Shown here one piece after another: positions 17,123 to 26,157 of a stretch of DNA of 64,000 nt. Positions within the stretch are counted from its first letter, which is position 1. Each line of letters opens with the position of its first letter. This DNA is from Burkholderiales bacterium. Its GTDB lineage: Bacteria > Pseudomonadota > Gammaproteobacteria > Burkholderiales > Burkholderiaceae_C. A model generated the notes under the pieces. It did not search any database. It was not told where the DNA came from and saw only the letters and a program-made list of their open reading frames with translations. The stretch spans positions 28,058 through 92,057 of the forward strand of contig CANBTT010000004.1 in the NCBI GenBank assembly GCA_947372465.1, written 5' to 3'. The position numbers and the translations under genes were made by a program.

Positions 17123-19441
17123 TCAGTTCGGTAAATTTAAAACTGATTTGCTAAGAATATTGCGCTGTATTTCATTGCTGCCGGCAAAAATTTTAGCGCC
17201 CATGGCATTGAAAAGTGGTGAAACCACATGCATGTCTATATCTGAGCAGTGATCTTTGATGCAAGCATATTCTTGCGCAGCCTCAATGAGCAAGAGGGCC
17301 AAGCGCTCGTAAGTTTCGGTGGACCAAATCTTAAGCATAGAAATACTGGCAGGCAACATTTCTCCTTTTTTCGCAATCGCAGCAAAGGTGGTGTATGCCG
17401 AGATCAAATCTTCGGTGTCAAGTTGAAGGTCTGTGAATTTAGAACGAAAAATCGGATCATCAAACAGCTTCAACTTATTCGCAATTTTTCCGACTTGGTG
17501 AATGGTGTGCTGAGAGTGCTTGGGACTGCCTGTGAACAAACGCTCAAAGCCGAGCAAGGCCTTTGCAATGGTCCACCCCTCATTGATTTGACCCACAAGA
17601 TTCTCAATGGGCACCAGAACATTGTCAAAGAAAACTTCACAAAAATCTGTCTCCCCCGCAATGTTCTCAATGGAACGAACGGTGATCCCCGGCGACTTCA
17701 AGTCAACCAACAAGAAACTGATGCCCGCTTGTTTTTTGACCGTTTTATCAGTTCGAACCAACATGAACATGTGTGTGCCATCCATGCCCCAAGTTGTCCA
17801 AATTTTTTGTCCATTGACCTTAAAGATGTCTCCCTCTAAAACTGCACTGGTTTGCACAGCAGCCAAATCCGAACCCGCATTGGGCTCAGAGTACCCTTGC
17901 GTCCAAATGTGTTCGCCCGCTAGAATTTTCGGCAAGAAGCGTTTAATTTGCTCATCTGTACCAAACCGCATCAAAATTGGCCCCACCATCACGAGACCTT
18001 GATCAGGACACCTTGCAACCCCCCAAGACTCGGTCTCTTCAATATAAGCAATCAGTTTTTCAGGTGTGAGTCCCATGCCTCCATGCTCTTTTGGCCAAGC
18101 AGGTGCCAACCACCCCAAATGCGACAGGGTCATGTACCACGCTTTGGATTCACTCCAACTTTGCCGGTAAGGCAAGTATCGACGTTGCTCGGGGTAGTGC
18201 TGCTTGAAGATGCTGCGAACGACGAGCCTGAATTCAAGGTCACTCAATGCGTTCCAATCCTGATCTCTGGTAAATTCAGTCGATAAAGTTTCAGCAGAGG
18301 ACTCCTTTTCCTCTTTGAGAGAAGTTGAGGACAGTTCTGAATATCTTCTTTTGTGAAAAGATGCATTTCCAAATTGAGCACTTAAAAACATCGCTCTTTT
18401 AAAATACAAACCCACGTCATACTCATTGGTGGTACCAATGGCCCCGTGAAAATGTATCGCTGTTTTGGTGAGCGCCAAAGCCATGCTTGCACATCGAGCT
18501 TTTAATCGGCTGGCGCAAGAACTCAAGAAATTTCCATCCTGACCCGGCATCTCAAAGAACCGGATCACTTCTGCGAAAGAAAATTTTGAAAGCTCAAGCT
18601 CAATGCGCAAATCGACCATCCTGTGTTGAATGGCCTGATTGCTGCCAATGGGCTTAGAAAACTGAATTCTTGTGCGCAAATACTCGCAAGTCATCTCCAT
18701 GACTCGCTCTGACAAGCCGATCAGTTGTGCACACTGAATCAAAATTGTTTTCTCTATTGCACGCAAAAGCAAATTCAAAACATCTTGCCCCGTGTGAAGC
18801 ACATGCTGACTGGACACCAGACTTGCATTAAAAATAAGCTCATGGCTTTTTAAGCCATCCACACTGCGGCAAGACACAAGGTCCAAACCCGCCGTGCTGA
18901 CCGGCACCCAAAGGACTGAGAAATCCCCTTGCATTTGGCCCACGACCAACCAGCCATCAATCTCTGCGCCTGGGCGCAAAAACCTCTTAACACCATCCAA
19001 TTTGACAAATGGGCCTTGAGTGGAAACTGTGGTTTTGATGTTTTGGGAAAAAACGTCCCCAACCTCCTCTTGAGCGGCCAATGAAACGACCAACTCACCA
19101 GAGATGATTTTGCCGATCAAGTCATTTTTGAGTTGCGTATCCTTCAACCCCAGTAGGACTTGAAGGGGCAAAAAAGAAGCGTCCCATATGGGCTCAGGCA
19201 ATAATTCTTGCCCACACATTTGAGCCATTGCGCAAACAATGCTCAATTCCAAACCCAATCCACCCTTGTCCTCGGGGACACATGCGCCCAACCACCCCAT
19301 GTCAGCAATTTCAGACCAAACTTTTCGATCAAATTCGCATCCATTTCTCTCTAAGTCTCGCCCTCTCCGGCGTTGATCCGTCGACTTTAAATACGACAAT
19401 GCACTGTCTTGATAAATTTGATAGGAATTTTGGTCAATCAC
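17123..19441 (-). CDS. Double-domain (fused) acyl-CoA dehydrogenase
   Basis: 772 aa with two ACAD modules: N-terminal (GWLGACVPEDKGGLGLELS...HFHGAIGTTNEYDVGLYFKRA) and C-terminal (GWLAPAWPKEHGGMGLTPEK...TQGYSEPNAGSDLAAVQTSA...NGQKIWTTWG...FAGSNEIQRNILS). Confidence 0.92.
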   Translation of the reverse strand: MIDQNSYQIYQDSALSYLKSTDQRRRGRDLERNGCEFDRKVWSEIADMGWLGACVPEDKGGLGLELSIVCAMAQMCGQELLPEPIWDASFLPLQVLLGLKDTQLKNDLIGKIISGELVVSLAAQEEVGDVFSQNIKTTVSTQGPFVKLDGVKRFLRPGAEIDGWLVVGQMQGDFSVLWVPVSTAGLDLVSCRSVDGLKSHELIFNASLVSSQHVLHTGQDVLNLLLRAIEKTILIQCAQLIGLSERVMEMTCEYLRTRIQFSKPIGSNQAIQHRMVDLRIELELSKFSFAEVIRFFEMPGQDGNFLSSCASRLKARCASMALALTKTAIHFHGAIGTTNEYDVGLYFKRAMFLSAQFGNASFHKRRYSELSSTSLKEEKESSAETLSTEFTRDQDWNALSDLEFRLVVRSIFKQHYPEQRRYLPYRQSWSESKAWYMTLSHLGWLAPAWPKEHGGMGLTPEKLIAYIEETESWGVARCPDQGLVMVGPILMRFGTDEQIKRFLPKILAGEHIWTQGYSEPNAGSDLAAVQTSAVLEGDIFKVNGQKIWTTWGMDGTHMFMLVRTDKTVKKQAGISFLLVDLKSPGITVRSIENIAGETDFCEVFFDNVLVPIENLVGQINEGWTIAKALLGFERLFTGSPKHSQHTIHQVGKIANKLKLFDDPIFRSKFTDLQLDTEDLISAYTTFAAIAKKGEMLPASISMLKIWSTETYERLALLLIEAAQEYACIKDHCSDIDMHVVSPLFNAMGAKIFAGSNEIQRNILSKSVLNLPN

Positions 19442-19459
19442 AACAACATCCTTTTGTCA

Positions 19460-20680
19460 TCAAATGACTTTTTTAAGCCTCAAATCATCAAGCTGTGCTT
19501 GCTCAAAATTCAGCAGCTCTTTGAGTATTTCATGTGTATGTTGTCCAAGAGTGGGGGGGGCCATTTCATAAACATTGGGGGTTTCAGAAAAGATGATCGG
19601 GTTTGAGATCTGAGGAATTTTCCCAAGCGTGGAGTGTTCCATTTCAAACTGTACATTGCGGTGCTTGATTTGGGGGTCACTGAACACGTCTGCAAACTCG
19701 TTGATGGGACCACTTGGAACGCCAGACCGCTCAAACGATGTGTACCAAAAGTCCAGGGTGTTGCCCTTGATCACCTGTTCAAGCTGAGGAATCAAGGCGT
19801 CTTTGTTTTTCACGCGCATTTGATTGGTTTTAAATCTGTCATCAAGCGGCAAATGAGCCAAGCCAAGTACTTCACAAAACTTAAGGAATTGACTGTCATT
19901 GCCTACCGTGACCATGATGGTTCCATCAGAACACTCGAATGATTGATAAGGACAGGTGATAGGAGACGCATTGCCCAAGCGTTTTGGCTGCTCACCTGAG
20001 ACCAAATACATCATGCCTAGATGCGACAGGGACGCCACCTGGGCATCAAAGAGGGCCAAGTCGATGTGCTGACCGCGACTTGAAACAGCATCTCGATGCC
20101 TCAAAGCCGCAAGAATTGCACACACCGCATAAAACCCAGCGGTGATGTCTCCTATCGCAAAGCCCGTTCGCACAGGACCGCCCCCCACCTGCGAATCGGC
20201 TTTGCCGGTCACACTCATCAAGCCACTCATGGCTTGAAAAATTGGATCATACCCAGGCCGATGACTGTAAGGACCCGTTTGCCCAAACCCACTGATGGAG
20301 CAATAAATCAGCTTTGGGTTGATTGCTTTCAATGACAAATAATCTAAGCCAAAGCGCTCTAAATCTTTGGGTTTGAAATTCTCAACCAATACATCGGATT
20401 GGGCAACCAATGCCTTGACGATGTCTTGGCCCGCAACGGTAGAAATATCAAGGGTGATGGATTTTTTTCCTCGGTTCATTGCGATGAACGAGGAGGTTTC
20501 TTGGGTGGCCTGCCCCTTTGTATCCTTCAAAGGAATGCCTTGATAGCGAACATCATCTCCCTTTGATGGCCTCTCCACCTTGATGACCTCCGCACCAAAA
20601 TCGGCCAACATTTGAGTTGCCCAAGGACCCGAGAAAACACGGCTCAAGTCCAACACCCTGATGCCATTTAAGCTGCTCAT
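19460..20680 (-). CDS. CaiB/BaiF (class III) CoA-transferase
   Basis: LNGIRVLDLSRVFSGPWATQMLADFGAEVIKVERPSKGDDVR...NRGKKSITLDI...GFGQTGPYSHRPGYD. Confidence 0.95.
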   Translation of the reverse strand: MSSLNGIRVLDLSRVFSGPWATQMLADFGAEVIKVERPSKGDDVRYQGIPLKDTKGQATQETSSFIAMNRGKKSITLDISTVAGQDIVKALVAQSDVLVENFKPKDLERFGLDYLSLKAINPKLIYCSISGFGQTGPYSHRPGYDPIFQAMSGLMSVTGKADSQVGGGPVRTGFAIGDITAGFYAVCAILAALRHRDAVSSRGQHIDLALFDAQVASLSHLGMMYLVSGEQPKRLGNASPITCPYQSFECSDGTIMVTVGNDSQFLKFCEVLGLAHLPLDDRFKTNQMRVKNKDALIPQLEQVIKGNTLDFWYTSFERSGVPSGPINEFADVFSDPQIKHRNVQFEMEHSTLGKIPQISNPIIFSETPNVYEMAPPTLGQHTHEILKELLNFEQAQLDDLRLKKVI

Positions 20681-20707
20681 TGAAATCCCTTGCCTGTCAT
20701 TAGCATA

Positions 20708-21313
20708 TCAGCCTTCAATGGGCAAGGTGTTGTGCACACTGGGGCGCGTCTCGATTGTTTCGTACCATTGGCTCAATTTAGGAGCTTTGCTGCGCCACTT
20801 GAGCGCATCAAATCGATAGTCCAAATAACCCAACGCACAAACAAGCGACACAAGTCCGATTGTGAACTTGGATGCCCGTATGTCCTCGACTTCATTTTCC
20901 AGTACATCCAATGTCGCCAAGGCTTTTAACTCAAAGGCGGCCAAGAGTGCGTCAAGCGGGACGGCCCTTTCCCTTTCATTTCTCCATAAAATCAGCGCAT
21001 CCAACAAGCCGTCTCCCAGCGCGTGCCATTGAAGGGCCTGCCATTTTTCTTGATGGCCAGAGGGAAAAAATTCACCTTTGTAGAGATCGTTCAAGTATTC
21101 ACAAATAACAACTGAATCAAATAACCTTGTTCCATCGCTCAAAACAAGCGTAGGTATTTTCGACAAGGGATTGTCAAGCATCAACTGCTTGTTGGGCTGC
21201 GTCATGGCGGCCACTGAACGAACCAACTCGATATCGTTTGCCGCATCAAGCTCCTCAATGAGGATCATTACTTTTCGAACGTAAGGTGATTTTGGGGACC
21301 AATGTAATTTCAT
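20708..21313 (-). CDS. Glutathione S-transferase family protein
   Basis: MKLHWSPKSPYVRKVMILIEELDAANDIELVRSV...NPLSKIPTLVLSDGTRLFDSVVICEYLND. Confidence 0.92.
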   Translation of the reverse strand: MKLHWSPKSPYVRKVMILIEELDAANDIELVRSVAAMTQPNKQLMLDNPLSKIPTLVLSDGTRLFDSVVICEYLNDLYKGEFFPSGHQEKWQALQWHALGDGLLDALILWRNERERAVPLDALLAAFELKALATLDVLENEVEDIRASKFTIGLVSLVCALGYLDYRFDALKWRSKAPKLSQWYETIETRPSVHNTLPIEG

Positions 21314-21322
21314 TTTTTTCTC

Positions 21323-22099
21323 TCAACGACCAATAAATTGTGGAAGGCGTTTTTCTTTGAATGCCTGTTGGGCCTCTTTGGCATCCTCGGTTTTAGCGAT
21401 TTGTGCGGTCATGTCTTGTTCATAACGGTAACCATCGCGCAAACTCAAATCCTCTACAACATTCAAAGTGTGCTTGATCATTTTGGTGGATATGGGACTT
21501 TTCGCTGCAATGGTTGCGGCAAGCTCAAGGGCCTTGATCATCAATTCATCTTGCGGAACACAAAATTCAATCACCCCTAGGCGAAGCAATTCTTTTGCAT
21601 CAACTCGATAACCCGTCAAGGCCATTCGCCTTAATCTCGAATGGCTAAACAAACGCTCTGCATGCTTGCACCCGCCAAGCAATCCGACGTCAACCTCTGG
21701 CAAACCCACCGTTGCATTGTCTGAAGCGAGCAAAATATCACTGGAAGCGATCATGGCCATGCCGGAGCCCAATGCGGCACCATTGATGGCTGCAATCACG
21801 GGCTTTGCACACTCTCGGATGGCATGGAAACATTCCCGCGTTCTTCTTGAATGGGCTATCAGATCGCCTGGACCTTTGATGTTTTCGGCTCTAGCCTTCA
21901 GATCTGCTCCCGCACAAAAGACTTTCCCCTTGGCCGTCAATACCACCACCCGAACGTCGTCGAGCTCGGAGATGAGGTCCAAGGCATGGGTGAGCTCATC
22001 ATTGAGTGTTCTTGTTAAGGCATTGACAGGAGGACTGTTCATCGTGAGCACGGCCACATGGTCTTTGACGAATACCTCTAACTCTTTAAATTCGAACAT
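21323..22099 (-). CDS. Enoyl-CoA hydratase/isomerase family protein
   Basis: MFEFKELEVFVKDHVAVLTMNSPPVNALTRTLNDEL...GKVFCAGADLKARAE...AAINGAALGSGMAMI. AGGGA ribosome-binding site precedes the ATG at 22099. Confidence 0.93.
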   Translation of the reverse strand: MFEFKELEVFVKDHVAVLTMNSPPVNALTRTLNDELTHALDLISELDDVRVVVLTAKGKVFCAGADLKARAENIKGPGDLIAHSRRTRECFHAIRECAKPVIAAINGAALGSGMAMIASSDILLASDNATVGLPEVDVGLLGGCKHAERLFSHSRLRRMALTGYRVDAKELLRLGVIEFCVPQDELMIKALELAATIAAKSPISTKMIKHTLNVVEDLSLRDGYRYEQDMTAQIAKTEDAKEAQQAFKEKRLPQFIGR

Positions 22100-22132
22100 A
22101 TCTTCCCTATAAAAATTTATATTTGTAAGCAC

Positions 22133-23353
22133 TCAAATGACACGCTCGTTGCTTAAATTTTGTATTTCTTGTTCCGAAAAACCCAAGTCACTCAATATTT
22201 TTACGGTATGTTGCCCCAAAAGTGGTGGCGCTTGGTCTACTTTGATGCTGGCATTTTTAAAATGAAACGGCGTCATCACTTGTGAGACCTTGCCTGAAAC
22301 CGGGTGATCCAACTGCCTGACCATTTTGCGGTGAACAATTTGCGGATCGTTCAAAGCCTCGGCCACAGAGTTGATAGGTCCACAGGGCACCTCTGCCGCC
22401 TCCATTTTCTCGGTCCAAAATGCACGTGTATTCTTGAGAAATTCAGCGTCTAAAAGAGGCCTAAGTTCAAGTTGGTTTTTAACCCTTTGAGAGTTGGTCT
22501 TGAACCGATCGTCCAGCGCCAAGTCCGGCAAACCCAAGGCCTTGCACAGGCTCACAAATTGACCATCGTTTCCAACCGCGAGCACCACCTGTCCATCAGA
22601 GCACTTAAAAACATCTTGAGGTTGTATATTGGGGTGCGCGTTGCCCCCTCTGACTGGCGTTTTTCCTGTCATCAAAAAATTCATCGCTTGATTGGAGAGC
22701 AACCCCACCTGCACATCCAACATGGACATGTCAATGTACTCTCCCTCTCCCGTGACCTCTCTGTTTGATAGCGCGGCCAATATACCAATCGTGGCATAAC
22801 TCCCAGTAATCAAATCGATGATAGGAATGCCCACCTTTTGCGGCCCTCCACCAGGATTTTGATCCTTTTCACCTGTGACACTCATCAACCCCCCCATGGC
22901 TTGAATTAAAAAATCGTAAGCCAGGTGACTTGCTTTTGGCCCTGTTTGACCAAAGCCGGTGATTGAGCAATAGATTATTTTTTGATTGACTTTTTTTATG
23001 CTTTCATAATCCAAGTTGTAACGCTCAAGGGTTCCAACCTTGTAATTCTCCAAAATGATATCCGCCTCTTTTGCCAATGCTCTAATAATTTCTTGACCCT
23101 TGGGCTGGGAGATATCGACCGTGATGGATTCTTTGCCACGGTTGACACCCAAGTAGTAGCCAGATTCTTTTGAGTTGTCACCGTTTTCATCCTTCAAAAA
23201 GGGTGGCCCCCAAGCCCGGGTATCGTCTCCAGCACCTGGCCTTTCGACCTTGATCACTTGAGCCCCCAAATCTGCCAATATCTGGCCCGACCAAGGTCCG
23301 GCAAGAACCCTGCTCAAGTCCAAAACTTTGATGTGCGATAGTAAGTGCTTCAA
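22133..23353 (-). CDS. CaiB/BaiF (class III) CoA-transferase (TTG start)
   Basis: IKVLDLSRVLAGPWSGQILADLGAQVIKVERPGAGDDTRAWGPP...GFGQTGPKASHLAYD...GIPIIDLITG. AAAGG precedes the TTG. Confidence 0.94.
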   Translation of the reverse strand: MKHLLSHIKVLDLSRVLAGPWSGQILADLGAQVIKVERPGAGDDTRAWGPPFLKDENGDNSKESGYYLGVNRGKESITVDISQPKGQEIIRALAKEADIILENYKVGTLERYNLDYESIKKVNQKIIYCSITGFGQTGPKASHLAYDFLIQAMGGLMSVTGEKDQNPGGGPQKVGIPIIDLITGSYATIGILAALSNREVTGEGEYIDMSMLDVQVGLLSNQAMNFLMTGKTPVRGGNAHPNIQPQDVFKCSDGQVVLAVGNDGQFVSLCKALGLPDLALDDRFKTNSQRVKNQLELRPLLDAEFLKNTRAFWTEKMEAAEVPCGPINSVAEALNDPQIVHRKMVRQLDHPVSGKVSQVMTPFHFKNASIKVDQAPPLLGQHTVKILSDLGFSEQEIQNLSNERVI

Positions 23354-23362
23354 TTGTTGCCT

Positions 23363-23410
23363 TTGTGATTTGATTTGTGATTTGATTTGTGATTTGATGT
23401 GTGATTCGCT
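23363..23410. repeat. 12-bp tandem repeat (TTGTGATTTGAT)x3 plus one degenerate copy
   Basis: Three perfect consecutive copies at 23363-23398, then GTGTGATTCGCT. Lies immediately 5' of the CoA-transferase ribosome-binding site. Confidence 0.9.
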
Positions 23411-23451
23411 TTGATTGAGCGCTTGGCTTGATGGTTATGTTTTTACAGCCC

Positions 23452-24645
23452 CTAGTACGACCTCTCTAATCCCAAAACGTGTTGTGCGATGTATGCCAAA
23501 ATCATATTCGTAGAAATTGGCGCAATTTGATACAAACGGCTCTCTCGCCACTTGCGCTCCAATTCGTATTCCTTCGCAAATGAGAATCCACCAAGCGTCT
23601 GCATCGCCACATCCGCTGCCTTGAAGGCTGCCTCTGAAGCCACCAATTTCGCTATATTGGCCGCCTCGCCACAGTCTTGTTGTGCATCAAACAAGGCCGC
23701 TGCCTTGCGACACATCGTATCGGCCACCTCTAGCTCAATGTGAGCTCTTGCCAACGGAAATTGAACGCCTTGATTCTTACCAATGCTGCGCCCAAAGACG
23801 GTCCGACTGTTTGCGTAGTTGACCGCATGGTTCAAACACCAGCGACCATCTCCAACCGCTTCGGTTCCAACCAAAATGCGTTCAGCATTCATGCCATCCA
23901 AGATATATTTAAATCCTTTGCCCTCTTCTCCAATTAAATTCTCTGCTGGCACACGCAATTGATCGAAAAACACCTCTGTTGCACCGTGATTGATCATGGC
24001 ATCTATTGGACGAATATCAACACCTTGTCCAATACTTTGCCTTAGGTCGACGATAAAGACCGACAAACCATCCGTTTTTTTGCTCACCTGCGCAAGGGGT
24101 GTCGTTCTGGCCAAGAGAAGCATCAAGTCTGAGTGCAGTGCTCTTGAGGTCCAGACCTTTTGACCATTTACCACATAGTGATCGCCTTGTTTGACTGCCG
24201 TTGTCTTTAAACTGCTAGTGTCCGAACCAGATGTGGGCTCAGTCACACCAAACGCTTGCAGGCGCAACTCACCACTGGCAATTTTTGGCAGATAGAGATT
24301 TTTCTGAGCTTGACTTCCATGTCGCAGCAAGGTGCCCATGATGTACATCTGCGCATGTCCTTGACTCGCAACGCAACCACTTGCATTGATTTCCTCCAAA
24401 ATAACCGCCGCCGCCCGCAGGGGAAGACCCGAGCCACCATACTCCTCAGGAATCAAAGAGGCCAAAAATCCTGCTTGCGTGAGCGCGTTGATGAAGTCAG
24501 TTGGGTAGCTTGAATCATCTTCCAGCGCTCTCCAATAAGATCCAGGAAATTGGCCACAAATGCGCTGAACAGCATCTCTGAGCTCAGGATAGTCCCGCCC
24601 CAAGGGCATTGCAACTTCGCTGTCATTGTTTTTCGAATTCGACAT
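23452..24645 (-). CDS. Acyl-CoA dehydrogenase family protein
   Basis: AGFLASLIPEEYGGSGLPLRAAAVILEEI...AFGVTEPTSGSDTSSLKTTA...NGQKVWTSRA...QTLGGFSFAKEYELERKWRESRLYQIAPISTNMI. Confidence 0.94.
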   Translation of the reverse strand: MSNSKNNDSEVAMPLGRDYPELRDAVQRICGQFPGSYWRALEDDSSYPTDFINALTQAGFLASLIPEEYGGSGLPLRAAAVILEEINASGCVASQGHAQMYIMGTLLRHGSQAQKNLYLPKIASGELRLQAFGVTEPTSGSDTSSLKTTAVKQGDHYVVNGQKVWTSRALHSDLMLLLARTTPLAQVSKKTDGLSVFIVDLRQSIGQGVDIRPIDAMINHGATEVFFDQLRVPAENLIGEEGKGFKYILDGMNAERILVGTEAVGDGRWCLNHAVNYANSRTVFGRSIGKNQGVQFPLARAHIELEVADTMCRKAAALFDAQQDCGEAANIAKLVASEAAFKAADVAMQTLGGFSFAKEYELERKWRESRLYQIAPISTNMILAYIAQHVLGLERSY

Positions 24646-24648
24646 GTT

Positions 24649-26097
24649 TTACTTTTGAGTGTGATTAAATAGGGATCGGATGCTTTTCATGTCCTGAAGA
24701 TGGATGAGTTTTTCGTACAAGTCAAGCGCTTGCGATTCTCGACCTTTAAAACCCCCATAATTGAAACAGTCTAAGAATTTTTCTTTCAATGCAACTTGTG
24801 TCAGCGGTAAAAAAGCGTTTCCACGGGGAAATCTGATATCACCCGAATCAATGGTTTTCCCATTTTTTAAATGGATCATCACTCGATCATTGATTGAAAA
24901 AGCAGGATCAATCGGACACTTTGTATCAACAATGTCGACGTCAACTTTTTTCATGAGATCTTGGACCTCACGCAATTGAACAAAGGCATCCGTGAGCTCA
25001 GCCAAACCAACCCGGCCCACCAACAATGCACAGGCCACTGAAAACTCCAAACTGAATTTTGCCTCTAAACCATTTTGTGGCAAATGGTTTCTTAGCATCG
25101 AAGCTTGTGCAGGACCGATCCAGGCCTGAACCCTTGCAACCTCTTCATGAGCAAATCCATGGCTCATCATTGCATCCAATACACCATCAACGACACGGTG
25201 CGCTGAGTAGCACATGGGGTACTGCTTGATAGACAGCCTAGCATTTGCGATTCTTGATGTGCTTAAACATGTTGCCGGACTGTCCAAATCGACTTGCCCC
25301 TTTGGCGATATCGCGTTTAGAAATCCGGCGCTAGACTCAAATACAGCACTGGACGCGGTCATGCCATTTTTCGCATACATCACGGCCTCAATCGCATTGG
25401 AGACAGCACGGCCGGCCTGCATGGGCTTGGACATCGAGCCAAAATTGGCCGTCAAACCTGAAGCCATGCTGGCTGCCAAAGAGATGGCGTGGGTTGATTG
25501 AGAGGCGTTCAATTGGTAGAGGTGCGCAACCGCCGCTGCGCATGCAACCGTCCCCAAAACGGCGGTGGGATGCCAGCCCTTTAAATGGTATTGATCGCTC
25601 TCGCGACTCAACAACTCAGCCCAAACTTCATATCCCACCCAGTAAGCTTGCAGAACTTGCTCGCCAGACGCCTCCACAGCATGGCCCACAGCGAGAACCG
25701 CCGGCCCCAAGACAACACTTGGGTGACCCGAAAGCGCCACATCATCGTAGTCCAAGGCATGACCAAGGCTTGCATTTAAAAATGCGGCGTCTTGCGTTTT
25801 TAGATACGTATCGAAGACGGGCACTGGAGAAAAACGCTCGAAGTTCGCTCCATGCACAAGAGAGGCGTGGTTGCCAGCGTCTTGCTCTTGGAAAAATTTC
25901 AACAACACCGCAGCTACAGGCTCATTCTTTCCAGCATACATCGTGGCCACCGTATCGGTCAGACCCATCTTGATGATTTCAAACGCCTCCTGCCTTGTTG
26001 CTTGAAGCTTGGGTGTTTCCTCAGGGCCCGTGGCCTGACCAAAAAATGGTTGGCTGATGAATTGACCCAATGCAGCAGATAATCCCAATCGATTCAT
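24649..26097 (-). CDS. MmgE/PrpD family protein
   Basis: GLTDTVATMYAG...LNASLGHALDYDDVALSGHPSVVLGPAVLAVG...GWHPTAVLGTVACAAA...KPMQAGRAVSNAI. Confidence 0.93.
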   Translation of the reverse strand: MNRLGLSAALGQFISQPFFGQATGPEETPKLQATRQEAFEIIKMGLTDTVATMYAGKNEPVAAVLLKFFQEQDAGNHASLVHGANFERFSPVPVFDTYLKTQDAAFLNASLGHALDYDDVALSGHPSVVLGPAVLAVGHAVEASGEQVLQAYWVGYEVWAELLSRESDQYHLKGWHPTAVLGTVACAAAVAHLYQLNASQSTHAISLAASMASGLTANFGSMSKPMQAGRAVSNAIEAVMYAKNGMTASSAVFESSAGFLNAISPKGQVDLDSPATCLSTSRIANARLSIKQYPMCYSAHRVVDGVLDAMMSHGFAHEEVARVQAWIGPAQASMLRNHLPQNGLEAKFSLEFSVACALLVGRVGLAELTDAFVQLREVQDLMKKVDVDIVDTKCPIDPAFSINDRVMIHLKNGKTIDSGDIRFPRGNAFLPLTQVALKEKFLDCFNYGGFKGRESQALDLYEKLIHLQDMKSIRSLFNHTQK

Positions 26098-26157
26098 AGA
26101 AATCCTTCGCGATGCTTTGTTTGGCTGATTTGATGACTTAAGTTGAGAGGCTTTTTT

